Shown piece by piece: positions 44,861 to 56,400 of a stretch of 64,000 bases of DNA (positions are counted from its first letter, which is position 1; each line of letters opens with the position of its first letter). Origin of the DNA: Sialis fuliginosa. Taxonomy: Eukaryota; Arthropoda; Insecta; Megaloptera; Sialidae. A model generated the notes under the pieces. That model ran no database searches. It saw only the letters and a program-made list of their open reading frames with translations, and was not told the origin of the DNA. The stretch spans positions 31,133,098-31,197,097 of the forward strand of contig OY540812.1 of the NCBI GenBank assembly GCA_961205875.1, read 5' to 3'. The position numbers and the translations under genes were made by a program.

Positions 44861-45094
44861 TTATGTCCGGTATTATAAAGGAGCTAGCAAATTTGCTAGC
44901 TAGCAAGCACTTTCAAATGAGATATCAAACTTATATGACAGTGGCGTAGTAAGAAAAAATTTCGGGAGGGTGGGGAGAAATACATATGAGTAAATTTTTT
45001 TGAAGGTATTTTGAACTGATTTTTTCTCAAAACATACGTTTTTTTTTTTAAATACAGAATATTTCGGAGGGGGGGTTCGTACATACCGGACATA
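44861..45094. mobile_element. small TIR element with TTATGTCCGGTA ends
   Basis: TTATGTCCGGTATTATAAAG at the left and ACATACCGGACATAA at the right. The interior includes a CTAGCAAATTTGCTAGCTAG palindrome and a CAGTGGCGTAGTAAG block that is itself typical of a hAT end, so a second element may be nested here. A single TGTCCGGTATTATAAATAAT end recurs at 61726. Confidence 0.5.
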
Positions 45095-45289
45095 AGTCGA
45101 AAAACTTTATTTTGCTGGCTAATTTATTTATTTTGTCAAAAAATAAGAGAGGGGGTGGGGTGATCACGACTGTATTAGAAGATATACCTTTACACTTTGT
45201 CTAATATAGATAGAAAATTTATTTATTAGGATATTCAGAGCTCGTTAAAAGTAAGTTCTGGCTTACATATTGTCTGAAAAAAATATTTG

Positions 45290-46190
45290 TTTAAGATACT
45301 GACACCAGTCTTGGCCAATACCCCAGTGTTTGACAGTTGTTTAATTAAATGTACTAAATTAGAAATATTTTTTGAAATTTGATTAATTATTGACATTACT
45401 GAATTACAATCTATAGACACATAACTGTAAAGCAGCTTACTTTGATGACAATTGGCTAATGAGTGTCAAAATGGTGGACATTTAAAGTAATAATTAGTGT
45501 AATCTATTTATTTATTATTATATTATCATAGTATCTGCTTTACATTGTTTCAAATTTTACGATTCTTTATTTTATAAATTTGTGTCATAGTACTTATCTT
45601 TTTGTAATCATTAACAAGTGTCTATTACTGGGTGCCCATTATTGGTTTTACTTTATCCATTACCTGAAGAAAACATAAACAAAATAAAAGGCTATAATTT
45701 AAAAAAACAAACTATATTTGTGGAGTTTGGTTATTAAATTGATTTAATAAAGAGGTACTTGTGTTAGTAGTAACATCAGCGGCGGATTTAGGCATGGGCT
45801 ACATGGGCTACTGCCCAGGGCGGTAAAATTTGGAGAGGGGCAGATTTTGGGAGAATACAACTTTTTTTTTAGTTTAATACACAACACTCTAAAAAAAGGA
45901 ATACAAAAAATTACTCCGATTATCAAAACGGTTTTTCTACATCACTTATAAAAACAGTTATCACTTCTCAGTTCATATGATAATTCTGAAACTCATATCA
46001 AAAATAGGTTATATTTTCCCTTGGTAGAGAGGCGGATTTTTTTTCCAGGACGGCACTTAACGTAAATCCGCCGCTGAGTAACATGAGTTCTTGAGAGTTA
46101 CAAAAAAATAAGCCCATCAATCCCAAAAAACAGTATACCTTGCTTTTAATGAATCCAAGACTGTTACCAGTACCTAATTATTTATTTACT
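45290..46190 (-). repeat. TACTGGCACCAGTCTTGG-ended repeat, copy 3, carrying a hAT
   Basis: Left edge ATACTGACACCAGTCTTGGC; right edge CCAAGACTGTTACCAGTACC. The two edges are inverted copies, so this is probably a TIR element of about 590 bp once the guest (45777-46076) is removed. It contains the CACTGGG...CCCAGTGATGGACA module found at 20.3 and 44.1 kb, then AAACATAAACAAAATAAA and AAAGAGGTACTTGTGTTA. This copy links pieces seen apart at 10.2, 18.3 and 42.6 kb. Confidence 0.7.
45777..46076. mobile_element. hAT-type miniature element (CAGCGGCGGATTTA ends)
   Basis: A 300-bp element with ends CAGCGGCGGATTTAGGCATG and, on the complement, CAGCGGCGGATTTACG. The 8-bp duplication AGTAACAT (45769-45776, 46077-46084) is perfect. 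The sequence of the host repeat on either side is continuous with other copies of that repeat, which confirms the insertion. Confidence 0.93.
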
Positions 46191-46305
46191 ACTTAAACTA
46201 AAAATATAACCATAATAAAACAATGTTTAACAGTACCAGTCTGATGAGGACTTCTTGTGAAGTCGAAACACGTGTCGAGTGACATTGTTTTATTGTGGTT
46301 TTCAA

Positions 46306-46640
46306 TCAAAATTCTCAACCCCCCCCCTCCCCCAATACAATAATTTTCACTAAAATCGTACTGTAATTGTAATATAAGTTTATATTTAATTTAATTGTAT
46401 TTTGTTTGTTTGTTTATTAATCTTGTTTTTAATGTAATATTGATAAGTTAATTATTAAATACATTATGTCGTTCTGATAAAATCCTATTTATAAAATTAA
46501 ATGTATTATGTCAGTATAAATGAAAACGTGTATTTTATTTTTTATTATATCAGTAAATTAAATAAATTTTTTAAAAATAATTTTTCTCATTTTTTCTCGA
46601 TATGCTCGCGCCCCACAGATTGAGAATCGCTGGGTTAAGG
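46306..46640 (-). mobile_element. truncated hAT element (CAGCGATTCTCAATC family)
   Basis: The minus strand starts at the right edge, CAGCGATTCTCAATCTGTGG then GGCGCGAGCATATCGAG, and runs to a C-run and TTGAGAATTTTGAT at the left. It is the closest relative in the window of 57314-58672 but lacks the guest and the last bases of one end. Confidence 0.75.
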
Positions 46641-46644
46641 TGTA

Positions 46645-48110
46645 TATTTTTAGTTTAAGTGACTAAGAAACCACAGTTTCTCCGTTTTTCCAGTAATATT
46701 TATTTACTGTATATATCGGTTAATACTATCAAACGTATTTAATATCAAATAATTAATTCAAATTGAAAATGTTTTGTCTCCTTGCAATATTTTATGTTAC
46801 GCCCATGAATAAAGCTACACTCCGTATGCTAGAGCTTGTTCCATTAAACGTGGCTTCCTTTATGTAAATTATAATGGTGAATAATGATTTACAAAGTTGT
46901 TATCATCTATTAATAAAGGTACCGTCTTGAGTAAATTATGCATTTATTTTAATTGGGGAAGTTTTAATTTAGCAATAACAATTATTGTTTAATAGTTTAC
47001 AGGGGAATAAATCTGTCAAATGTTTAATAATAAATTCAATACAAAGAGAACTCTATGCCGTTTTTTACTACCTAAAGGACCCGGTACTTTTCTTTTGAAA
47101 ATTTGATTTTCCTCAAATTTTGAAAATGATACTTTGTATGATATTGATCAAAAGTTTTCATTTATTAATTTCTGATCAAGTTACAAACATTTGAAGACAG
47201 GCTATTTTTTAGGTGTCTCCTTAATTAATGCGCAGAGTGTACATGACTAGGAATTATTTAGTTTTTTTTAAATTTTGTTAATTTCTTTTTTTTATCTAAA
47301 ATAATTTTACTACAACAAAATAAGTATTTTTTATATTTTATATATTTTTTACTTTTGTAATTTTACCCTTCCACCACCAACTTTATTACGAAAATTACTA
47401 GCTAAAAAATATGAAAAAATAATTGATAACATGGTTGTGATGATATTACAAATGCTACAGTAAACAATAACATGTAAATTTTTGGAAAAATAGGAAAGGG
47501 CGTCATAGAGTTTTTATGTTTTATTTTCATTTCTAGACATGGGGGTGTCATAATGTAGATCTCAATCAGTTGTGTTTGACCCTATTTTATTTTATTTTCT
47601 AATTTAAAACAGGCACTTGAAAAGGCTCAAAACAGTCCTCATACTTACAATTAGTAGGTCTCTTTTATTATTAAAAGAATTGTATTTTTTTTAAGATCTT
47701 AATTAATCTACAAGAATAATATTAAAAAATGACTCAAAAAGACATATCATTCCATTCATAAAGAAATAAACTTGAATATAATAGTTGATAAATATTCGAG
47801 TGAGATCAAAACTTTATGTAACTTTATCTAAATATAGCCCTGCTACAAATCGAACTATATAGATAATTTTCAATACTGCTTTCATTATTGATTATCAGAT
47901 GTTGAGAGTTACATTAGAATAATTAGACAAATTACTACTTCAAAAGTTTTGTATGTAGTTAATAACTCTGGCGAATATAAAGATAATTTTGAAATTATCA
48001 TATTCTATAAGTACTTAATTTTCAGTTTTAGAGTTGATTTAATACTTTGCATATTTACCTTATCAACTGTAGATAATTTTACTTTCCAGTATTTTGAATG
48101 ATTATTGACG
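46645..48110. other. mostly anonymous DNA with one repeat unit
   Basis: The stretch 47500-47625 is an inverted single unit of the tandem block at 37.8-38.4 kb (TGTAGATCTCAATCAGTTG, GGGGTGTCATAATG, GGGCGTCATAGAG). No gene is supported elsewhere in this stretch. Confidence 0.5.
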
Positions 48111-48177
48111 TAGAACCTCGGGACCACGAATGTAACATTTGTCACACTTTGAAATCTTATATCTCCGGAAGTAATAA

Positions 48178-48632
48178 TCTAACAAGGGGACCACCAGACC
48201 CTTGTGTTGCACCAATTAGTTTAAAAAAATAGGGTTGTAGTAGTGACATAGACAAACCTACACATTACACAAGTCGTTTGACGGAAAACTCATAAACAAA
48301 CGAGAACAAAATTATTATTAAATTCCTCTGTAAATTCACTTAAACATAAGTACCTATCCAGTTTAAATCAAACGAAACGCTAGAGGTGGATCGGTCGTTA
48401 GCGCAACGGGCTGGCAACCATGAATGCCCGGGTTTGGTCCTCGATGCGATCGATTTTTTTTTTGATACTTTTTTTTTATACATATTTTTAAGCGAATTTA
48501 CAGAGGAATTTCATAATTTTTTTCTCGTTTTTTATGAGTTATCCGTCAAACGGCTTGGTGTGTAGGTTTGTCTATGCCACTATTACAACCATATTTTTTT
48601 AAGCAAATTGGTCTGATATCCCCTTGTTAGAG
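48178..48632. mobile_element. foldback element with a tRNA-like sequence in the loop
   Basis: Left arm 48178-48350 and right arm 48488-48632 are inverted copies: TCTAACAAGGGGACCACCAG / CCCCTTGTTAGA; GTGACATAGACAAACCTACA / TGTAGGTTTGTCTATGCCAC; TTTGACGG / CCGTCAAA; AAATTCCTCTGTAAATTCAC / GAATTTACAGAGGAATTT. The loop (about 48351-48487) holds the tRNA-like block at 48383-48450 followed by T-runs. Confidence 0.8.
48383..48450 (+). repeat. tRNA-derived SINE head (pol III promoter-like)
   Basis: GAGGTGGATCGGTCGTTAGC then GCAACGGGCTGGCAACCATG, CCCGGGTTTGGTCCTCGATG. An A-box-like TGGATCGGTCG lies at 48387-48397 and a B-box-like GGTTTGGTCCTC at 48431-48442, about 44 bp apart. The order and spacing are those of tRNA-derived SINE heads (GTTAGCGC-ACGGGCTG ... 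CCCGGGTTCGAATCC). It does not close an acceptor stem, so it is not a functional tRNA gene. T-runs follow at 48453 and 48471, as at the 3' side of such elements. Confidence 0.65.
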
Positions 48633-48794
48633 CAATAAATAAAACGCAAATAGATAGCTAATACAACCCTATTTATAATAAACCTTAACCAGAGATACTC
48701 CAGTAAGAGTTATGACAGCATTGCCATTTTTAACCAAACCGGCGGTGACGTGATTTATTCAAAAATTCATTTCTGTTATTTTTAGCATATGCAT

Positions 48795-49565
48795 AAAACA
48801 TCTGCCAAGTAAATGCACAGTGCTTCCTCGTGTTCAATTCACCAATGATAGTTAATTATTCAACAATTTAAATAAAAATCAATAGTGTTTATATAAATTG
48901 TCTGGAATTGGTTAACTATTTAATTTTTATACAATTTTACTAAAAAATATTAGTTCGAAATTTTTTTAAAACGCATCTGAATATTTTTTAATATATTTTT
49001 AATTTTTTGACAATTTTAATCTAAATCTAAATTTATGCAAACGTCAAAATGACATTTAAAACGTCAAAATGACATTTAAAACGCCAAAATGACATTTAAA
49101 ACGTCAAAATGGCATTTAATATATTCAAGTAAATATCTATTTAGAAAAACAAAACACGATTTTTTAAAATAAATTGAGATAAATCTTTGTAAGGTAATAT
49201 TTTACAACAAACTTTGTAGACTCACAAAGAAAATTTAATGCTCTACAAAAGATATTATCTAAAATTTTCACGTAACATGTGTCGTTCTTGAGATATCTTG
49301 TAAAAATTAATATTTTGGGTTACCCCTTCCCCTTACACACGATTTTGATGATTTTGAAAAGGGAACGTTCTCAATCCAGACCCAACCATCCGACCAAGTT
49401 TCAATAATATCGGTTCAGACGGACACACAGACACGGAACGAAAAGTGTTTGCCTTGACGTGAAACGGATAAATCAATTTAAAATTTTGAAATCGGAGAAC
49501 ATTTTTTTTGTCTCAATCTGAAACGATCACAAAGCTCGTTTCTTCGATATTGCGATGAGGCAAAA
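48795..49565 (+). repeat. 0.8-kb dispersed repeat, copy 3
   Basis: ACATCTGCCAAGTAAATGCA then CAGTGCTTCCTCGTG, the four-unit 20-bp minisatellite at 49040-49119, TTGTAAGGTAATATTTTACA, ATCGGTTCAGACGGACACAC, and an end TCGATATTGCGATGAGGC. The GTGACAAGG segment seen before the GACAGAC run in copies 1 and 2 is missing, so there is a small deletion. Confidence 0.85.
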
Positions 49566-49569
49566 ATAA

Positions 49570-52170
49570 AATAAAAATTGAACATAATGTAATAATATGA
49601 TTTTCATTGATAAAATAAGAAAATATGGTTGTAAGTGAGACTTGGCTACTACAAACAATCAAATATCGATTTGTGCTGTCAAAACTTAATATGATTATCT
49701 CTAGTTGGTGCACAGTTGCTACTTTAATCCTAGTCTTTTTATTTTACAGAACTTAATATCATAAAAACGGTTCATTTTACCGGAAAAATGGATAGAACAT
49801 AAATTATAGATAATTAGATTATCTATGACTTTTATCCAAACTATTTTTTTCTATTGCTAACCACTTCAAAAATATTTAAATAAAATTTATTGATCTTCTA
49901 AAATAAGATGTGTGTTGTATACAATATACAATAACTTCAAGTTTATCGTTTTACTTGTAGAGTGTTCGCAGACATACAGACATCATTGAGATAATGGTCG
50001 TACTCGATTCAGGAACCCTCAAAACGTGTATTTTTATTCGAATCTCAAGATCGAATTCTTATCATGATTCGTTGGTCTATAAATATAGCTATGCTTTATG
50101 TAATTTAAAAAAAATTTATTGGCCTAGCACTTCGTAGGTTGTGAACTATCCGGTTTTTTTTTAAATAAAAAAAAATTTGATTTCGAAAAATTTTGTTTTT
50201 AATTTATATGCAGAATATATGTACATTTAATAGAATGTTTTACTTTATTAATAATTAAAAGTAAAAAAAGTATATCTCTGCAAAAGGTTGTGTAAAAGCA
50301 AATGAAAATATATTACGAGTATATACATATATGTATATAAATATATTCCAAACTCTCTATCTCTTTTCCACAGTACATACAGACTATATCTTTAATATAT
50401 ACTATGGCCTCACCAACTGTAATTTGTTGCACCACTTGCACACGTTGTTTGTCTATAAGTCGTACTCTTTTATTTTACCAACGCTGTCATGGCGGAGTGT
50501 TATCTTACTAGTTTGTCATTACTTTGAATAAACCTGGTTTTGAAACTACACGTGAATATGTGTGTTTTATAAGTTTTATAGTATTTAAAAGGGTTGAAGT
50601 TTCGAATAATCATTGTTTAAAATGTTTCTGTATAGAATTTTTGGTAGAATTTCAGTAAATAGAGCACATTCGGCGAGTTCTATCATTTACCATGAATAAA
50701 AAACTCTATTTTTAATATCCAGCTATTCAAAAACCATACGTCTAATATTTAAAAAAAATAGTAAAATATATGAGCTATCCATCAATAACATTAAATTTTT
50801 ATACTTTTATCTATACATAGCTCTAATGATCGAATAACCTTAAATTGATCATTTTGACGTGATTACTTTTTAATTTTCATTTATGAAGTCTTTAAAAATT
50901 TATTTTAAACAATCTTTTTAGGGGATCTATCAATATTGCTCTCTAAATATAGAAATCTGTTAAATTTTGAAAAAAAAGAAAACTTTAAGAGGTTATATCT
51001 CGAGAACGGTTTGAGATATAGAACTGTGAATGAAAAATTTCAACTTTTCACGCCATTTTCTACAAGAAAATCGAAAACAAAATTGCATCTTTCAATTTGT
51101 CGTATAAGATGTAACTTTGTAGCTTACTATAAACAAAATTTTCATATAATTTTCCATTTACATCACATTTTATTTAGACAACACGCTTTAACAATTACAT
51201 TTAAATGCGCGAAAATCCATAGAGAACATACATTGTAACAACAGATTAACATTTATGTCACGTCAAGTCGACAAATAAACACACAGGCAAAAATTCAAAC
51301 AACTATCAAAATGGAATACATTGTCTTTGAAAATACGTGTTTAGTTGAAAAAAAAAAACATTACATTGTATGGATATTTATTTTCATATTATTTATATTT
51401 TAGTACCTTAGTACTGATTATCAGTAGTTCCGTAAATGTTTAAATCAGGGTTCAAATGGATAATTATCTTTAAAAATATTCACTTATAACACAGGCCCAC
51501 AAAAAAGGACTTGTACTTTTAACCGAACTATGTATGTTTTTACTTACATATTTTTGGGCGTTCATAACAAAAAAGCTCGCTGACCCCCCAAATTGTTTAC
51601 TTTTGTCAAAAAGTAGCAAAAAATATAGAAAATATACATACATATATTTTGAGAACCTTATGGGCCATGATAATTTATTTTGATTAAATCTAATAAATTA
51701 ATTTTGTAGATCCGACTTTTTCCTTTAAATTGTTTTTTTCTTTCTTTGTATCGTTAAGATTTTCATTTTTCCAAATCTATCCTCGAATTTTTCTATGACC
51801 ATTTGCTCGATAGTTATAGGCGTTTAAAGTGTAATTTTTGCTTTGATCACAAAATGAATCAATCAAAATGGTCTTTCAGCGATACAAAATAAAGCTAATT
51901 GAAGAGAAAATATAATTTGATCAAAAATTTTATTATTTTTGACGATAGCAAAACATTCAAACAAGTTATGAATAAAATATTTTCAATTTTCCTAATCTAC
52001 CCTTGGAATAATTATAATAATAACTTGAAAAACCCTTGTTAAGAAATCCTCAAAAAATTGTCTTTCTGGATTTATTTTTCTAAAAAATAAAAAAGTATCT
52101 CCATTAGGGCCTCCTTTTTAAGTCGGGGCATTAGAAACTTACGTAATTTGCTTAACGTAAAACACCACTG
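49570..52170. other. mostly anonymous AT-rich DNA
   Basis: About 50150-50410 shares TTTATATGCA, ATTAATAATTAAAAGTAAAA and ACTATATCTTTAATATATA with 15110-15260, so the two stretches are copies of one repeat. About 51700-51990 has CAAAATGAATCAATCAAAAT, probably a decayed relative of the hAT-like interior at 59.7 kb. The plus frame at 50936-51238 has no recognisable domain. Confidence 0.45.
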
Positions 52171-52200
52171 ACGAAGATTATAATAATTATCTTGATAAAC

Positions 52201-52754
52201 CAGTGGCGAACCAGGAAGGTTATGCAAATGGTCTTACAATATATTTTATACAAAAAAAGTTTACACCTTCTATGTGATTTTTGGATAGCAATATTTAATT
52301 TATTACTTCCATGTTCTGAAAGAAAATATTGTAATATCATCGAAAAATCGTGTCTGAATATACTAACTTCAAAACTTAAAAAAAAGTTAATTTCCGCATG
52401 GCGGCTGTGCGTGTGTCTGTGTGTCTGTGCGGATGTAGAATTTCCTATCGTTCACGATACTACTGTAAAAATGCATCGATCTGCATTATTTTTACGGAAA
52501 ATGTTTATCTTAGTGCGTACTCCAGACCCGTTGATTTTGGTGCTAATCGTCGTAAGTTTATATGTTTTTTTATGTATTACGAAATTTATATTCATAGTAG
52601 TAGGTTATTTTAAAATTATATATATTTATATATTATATATTTAAATTATATATTTCAAAAGATAGAAATAACATGGAAGTCATGTATGGTTCTCAATACC
52701 AATATTTTTTAATATAACCCCCCCCCCCCAAAAAAAAAACTTATTGCGCCACTG
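52201..52754. mobile_element. hAT-like element with CAGTGGCG ends
   Basis: CAGTGGCGAACCAGGAAGG at the left and, on the complement, CAGTGGCGCAATAAG at the right, with a C-run of 11 just inside. The flanking 8-mers TGATAAAC and ACGTAGAC do not match. A CACCACTGACGAAG block at 52173 resembles the right edge CGCCACTGACGTAG, so the true left boundary may be different. The frames at 52192-52644 have no recognised domain. Confidence 0.5.
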
Positions 52755-52839
52755 ACGTAGACCACCGATTAGAAAACACTGTTATAAACTGCTTCTACTT
52801 AAAATAACAAATCATTACCCCCCTCACCCTGCCTAGAAA

Positions 52840-52989
52840 ATGGATTCACAGTTACAAAAAAAAACAGCATTCGTTCTAATTTTATTTACTGCATCAGGAA
52901 CTACGTTATTTTTTTGTTCGAATTACATCCCGAGTCACACAAAAGCAGACTTAATGATTCCAGCAGAAACTTATTACATTCAACAATGA
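52840..52989 (+). other. small open frame, 49 codons, unsupported
   Basis: ATG to TGA gives a peptide starting MDSQLQKKTAFVLILFTASG, with one hydrophobic stretch (residues 9-26) that could be a signal or membrane segment. I do not recognise it, and no splice context or repeat explains it. Similar small frames arise by chance at this base composition, so this is only noted. Confidence 0.12.
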
Positions 52990-53393
52990 GAGAAAAACAG
53001 CCCAAACAAATAACGCACACTTCACTTGAGTGGCGCAGTCCATTTATCCCGGAGTCCTCCGCTTTTTACCGGAGAATTGTGTTCGTTACAATAATAGACA
53101 AAGTACACTTGTAACGGTGTGTTATAAAATAAGGACTGTTGCAGTGTGCTATGGCTCACTTTCATTGTACCCAAATGTGCATGTTTTTTGTAGGTATTGT
53201 GTGGCTTTAAACGTCAAGCAGGACCGTAATAGTGGAATTTGATGATAAAAGCCCCTATAACTAATATACATGATGATATACAACTAGTGTAAACAGATTT
53301 AACAGTAGATGTACCCAGAAATTCTTGGTGAGGGAGCTACAGCCTTCTAAAAATGTTGCCCAAAATTAGTATTTATTTAATATCTAGAGAACC

Positions 53394-54020
53394 CAGTGCC
53401 GGATTAAGTCAGCGCGGGGCCTGTAGCAAATGTTACAAAGAAACCATTGGCAGTGGCGTCGCTAGAGAGGGTAACTCCCTGGGTGGAAATCGATAGTGCC
53501 TCCTCTCCCCCAAAAAAGTCAATATGATTTATTTTTTGTGCATTAGGTGAGTGTCACCCCCTCTGATTTTTTTATGACAGAAAAAATATTAGTGGGTTCT
53601 ATCTTTTTTAATAAATTGGATGGTTATCGCCCCTTATAGACTTGACCAAAAAAAATGTCATTTGATTCAATTTTGTTACATATTTTTTATCCCTTGGAAG
53701 CTTTAAATAACCAAAAAAGGAGGTAAATAGGCTTTATTTTATTAACAAATGAGACAGGTGTCACCCAGGGCGTTTAATGTGGGAAAATTTAGAAAAATCG
53801 ATTAAAAAATCAAAGATTAGAGCTTTAAAAATCGATTTTTTGATTAAATCAAATCGAGATTGGAAACCGTAATAGTAAATTATTAATTACTGTAGATTTG
53901 GACACCCGTTATCAATCATGGTAAATCCAATAAGAGATATTTGTTCGAAAAGCCGCGGGCCCCCAGAGACGCGGGGCCCGTACCATTTGCTATGTTTGCA
54001 ACGTGGTTAATCCGGCACTG
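53394..54020. mobile_element. hAT-type element (CAGTGCCGGATTAA ends), copy 1
   Basis: A 627-bp element with ends CAGTGCCGGATTAAGTCAGC and, on the complement, CAGTGCCGGATTAACCACGT. Flanking 8-mers AGAGAACC (53386-53393) and AGAGAACT (54021-54028) match at seven of eight. The left edge carries GCGCGGGGCC and the right edge GCGGGCCC / GCGGGGCCCG. A CAGTGGCGTCGCTAGAGAGG block just inside the left edge is itself hAT-end-like. No transposase. Confidence 0.9.
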
Positions 54021-54028
54021 AGAGAACT

Positions 54029-55260
54029 CATAATGGTACACTTATGAAATTTGATAACCGGTTTATTATTAATAAGTGTTATGGATTTCCAGTATCAAAT
54101 AATAATAATAATTTAGACCAGTGTTTTTTTGTACTTTAATTTTTTCCTGAGATGGGTAATTGTAAAAAAAAGATTTTGTAAAGAAAGAATACAAAATACA
54201 CAAAAGTATACTTTGTTTTTTTGTCATAGAGTCAACCGTTTTCGATAAATATCGAAAAAAGAAAGTACTGCAGAATTTTACTTAAAACGGATGCTTCAAA
54301 TTACACAAAATAAGTTAATATACTTGTTCTATAATTAAAAATAAGATAAAAAGTATATATAATATACTAGCCCAGGAAATAAAGGAAAAAATACAAGGGA
54401 AATGTATGAGGTGCCAAATTTAAACAGTGGTTAGAACATGTCCAGATGTATATTTCCTGAAAACTCCCTAGCAAAATTTTCTTCGGAACACCCTCAACCA
54501 AGGGCCCAAAATATTGTTTATACATATAAAACAGCATTTTTATCAACAAATAGCCATTTGTAAAGGCTTAGTAAAGTTAACTCTATATTGACAAGTATTA
54601 GGGGGTATACGTTATATTAACTTTTATTAGTGAAAAATTTCCAATAGTGCTAATATTCTATAAATTTATGTATTCGCTCTTTTATAATCGTCTAGATGTT
54701 GTTCATTCAATGCAAAACTAGTTTTACATTACAAGACGCAATTTTAATATCATCTTAATAATAAACTAGAGATAAAATTAAAAAAAGTTCAAACTACATA
54801 TAAAGTGACATTTCAAAGACATTTATCTTGTAGATTCTAGAAGAACAAAACAGAAAAAAATTTCTTGTATAAGAACTCCAACGGATCAAGTAAATCACAC
54901 GAATGCAAATTTCTCTTCATATTTGCATAATAAAGGTTTTACACTCTATTTAGTTTGTTTAACCGCTAGAGATAGTTACATCGATTTTTCTTGCTATAGT
55001 TTAAAGTCTTACTAGAGTAAAAAAAATAAAAAAACTTTAGATACTTTATAAATATCGGGTGGATAAAAAATACCTCCCATTTGGCGACATAGTACTATGG
55101 AACTTTAAACTATATAGAAACATCGGAATGGGCTTAAAAAGTCCGTTAAATATGTATAATCTAGTATTACTTATTGCTTCGAATAATTCTTACAAATCTT
55201 TTAGTATTTTCAGCTCTTTGTGTAAAAGTATAAAGAACATCAAAAATACTTGTAAGAAAA
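54029..55260. other. anonymous DNA between two inverted hAT copies
   Basis: I see no gene and no paired ends. The minus frame at 54367-54549 and plus frame at 55059-55268 have no recognised domain. Confidence 0.45.
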
Positions 55261-55271
55261 TTGGGTGACTC

Positions 55272-55892
55272 CAGTGTCGGATTAACCATGTAACAAGAGT
55301 AGCAAATGCTATGGGCCCCGCGGCTTTACAGACAAATATCTCTTATTGAATTTATCACCTACCGTCCAATGATTGATACGGGGTGTCCAAATCTACAGTA
55401 ATTAATAATTTAATTTTAGGGTTTCCAATATCGATTAGATTTAATCGAAAAATCGATTTTTAAAACTCTGATCTTTGATTTTTTTAATCGATTTATCTAA
55501 ATTTGTCCACATTAAATGCCCCGAGTGACACTCGTCTCATTTGTTAATACAATAAAACCTATTTACCTACTTTTTTGGTTATTTAAAGCTTCCAAGGGGT
55601 AAAATGTCTAATAAATTGAATCAATTGACTTTTTTTGTCATTGTCAAGTCTATAAGGGGTGATAATCGCCCAATTTATTAAAAAAATATACCCCACTGAT
55701 ATTTTTTCTGTCGTTAAAAAATTTACAGGGGGTGATACCTACTCGCCTAATGTATAAAATAGAATCCTATTGACATTTATTCGGGGGAGAGAAGGAGGCA
55801 CTATCAAGTCACCCGTCCCCCCTAGCACGCCACTGCCAATGACCTCTTTATAACATTTGCTACAGGCCCCGCGCTGACTTAATCCGGCACTG
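55272..55892. mobile_element. hAT-type element (CAGTGCCGGATTAA ends), copy 2, inverted
   Basis: A 621-bp copy of 53394-54020 in opposite orientation. Flanking 8-mers GGTGACTC (55264-55271) and GGCGACTC (55893-55900) match at seven of eight and differ from those of copy 1, so the two are separate insertions and not a segmental inverted duplication. Shared blocks include AATCGATTTTT, GGGGTGTCCAAATCTACAGT (complement in copy 1) and TTGGTTATTTAAAGCTTCCA. Confidence 0.92.
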
Positions 55893-56146
55893 GGCGACTC
55901 ATGTAATTTCTCAGATAATTAAAAAAATATCACGTGTTCGTCTAACTTTTGTAAATAACTGGATTTATGTGAGTACATTAAAATAAATAGAGTAGAACTT
56001 ATCCCCCCCAAAATAGGTATATTCATAAAAAAAAAGATTAATTAATATCTTCGAAAGTTTTATGGATGTGTAAGAAATTTTTGCAAACAAATCATGAAAA
56101 TTTACAAAAAAATACCAACGATATGCGTAAAAAAAACTTTTTTTTT

Positions 56147-56161
56147 GGGGGGGGGGGGGGG
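56147..56161 (+). repeat. G15 run
   Basis: Fifteen consecutive G after a T-run, followed by GTGGAAGAGGAGAGG. Length is likely polymorphic. Other runs lie at 9170-9184, 26349-26363, 38136-38146 and 58611-58627. Confidence 0.9.
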
Positions 56162-56204
56162 TGGAAGAGGAGAGGTTCCTTGTTTTCAGTTTGAACTGTA
56201 TTTT

Positions 56205-56400
56205 ATTTTTAACCGACTTAAAAAAATAGTTTTCAATTCGACTGTATATATTTTTTATAATAATATAATAGTAGTGACGTTAAATATAAATAAAAACAAA
56301 TTTGTTTGTTTAAACCAGTTTGTTTTTATTTTTTATATATGTTCGAGCATAACTCCGACAAACAAGCACCGATTTGGACGTATTTTTTATATAATAAAAA
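56205..56400 (+). repeat. 'AACCGACTT' insect repeat fragment
   Basis: TTTTAACCGACTTAAAAAAA, TTTTCAATTCGACTGTATAT, a T-run, TATGTTCGAGCATAACTCCG and AAGCACCGATTTGGACG. This is the block order of a repeat common across insect genomes. Related TGTTTAAACC/GGTTT pieces follow. Confidence 0.6.

Noticed and set aside
48383-48450. A functional tRNA gene
   Set aside because: A- and B-box-like motifs are present, but the acceptor stem does not close and the anticodon arm is poor. It is a tRNA-derived SINE head.
52192-52644. 150-codon plus-strand frame
   Set aside because: It lies inside a hAT-like element, overlaps frames on the same and the opposite strand, and contains no transposase motif.
53386-55900. 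The two inverted hAT copies as one large inverted duplication
   Set aside because: The similarity stops exactly at the element ends and the flanking 8-bp duplications differ, so they are two insertions.
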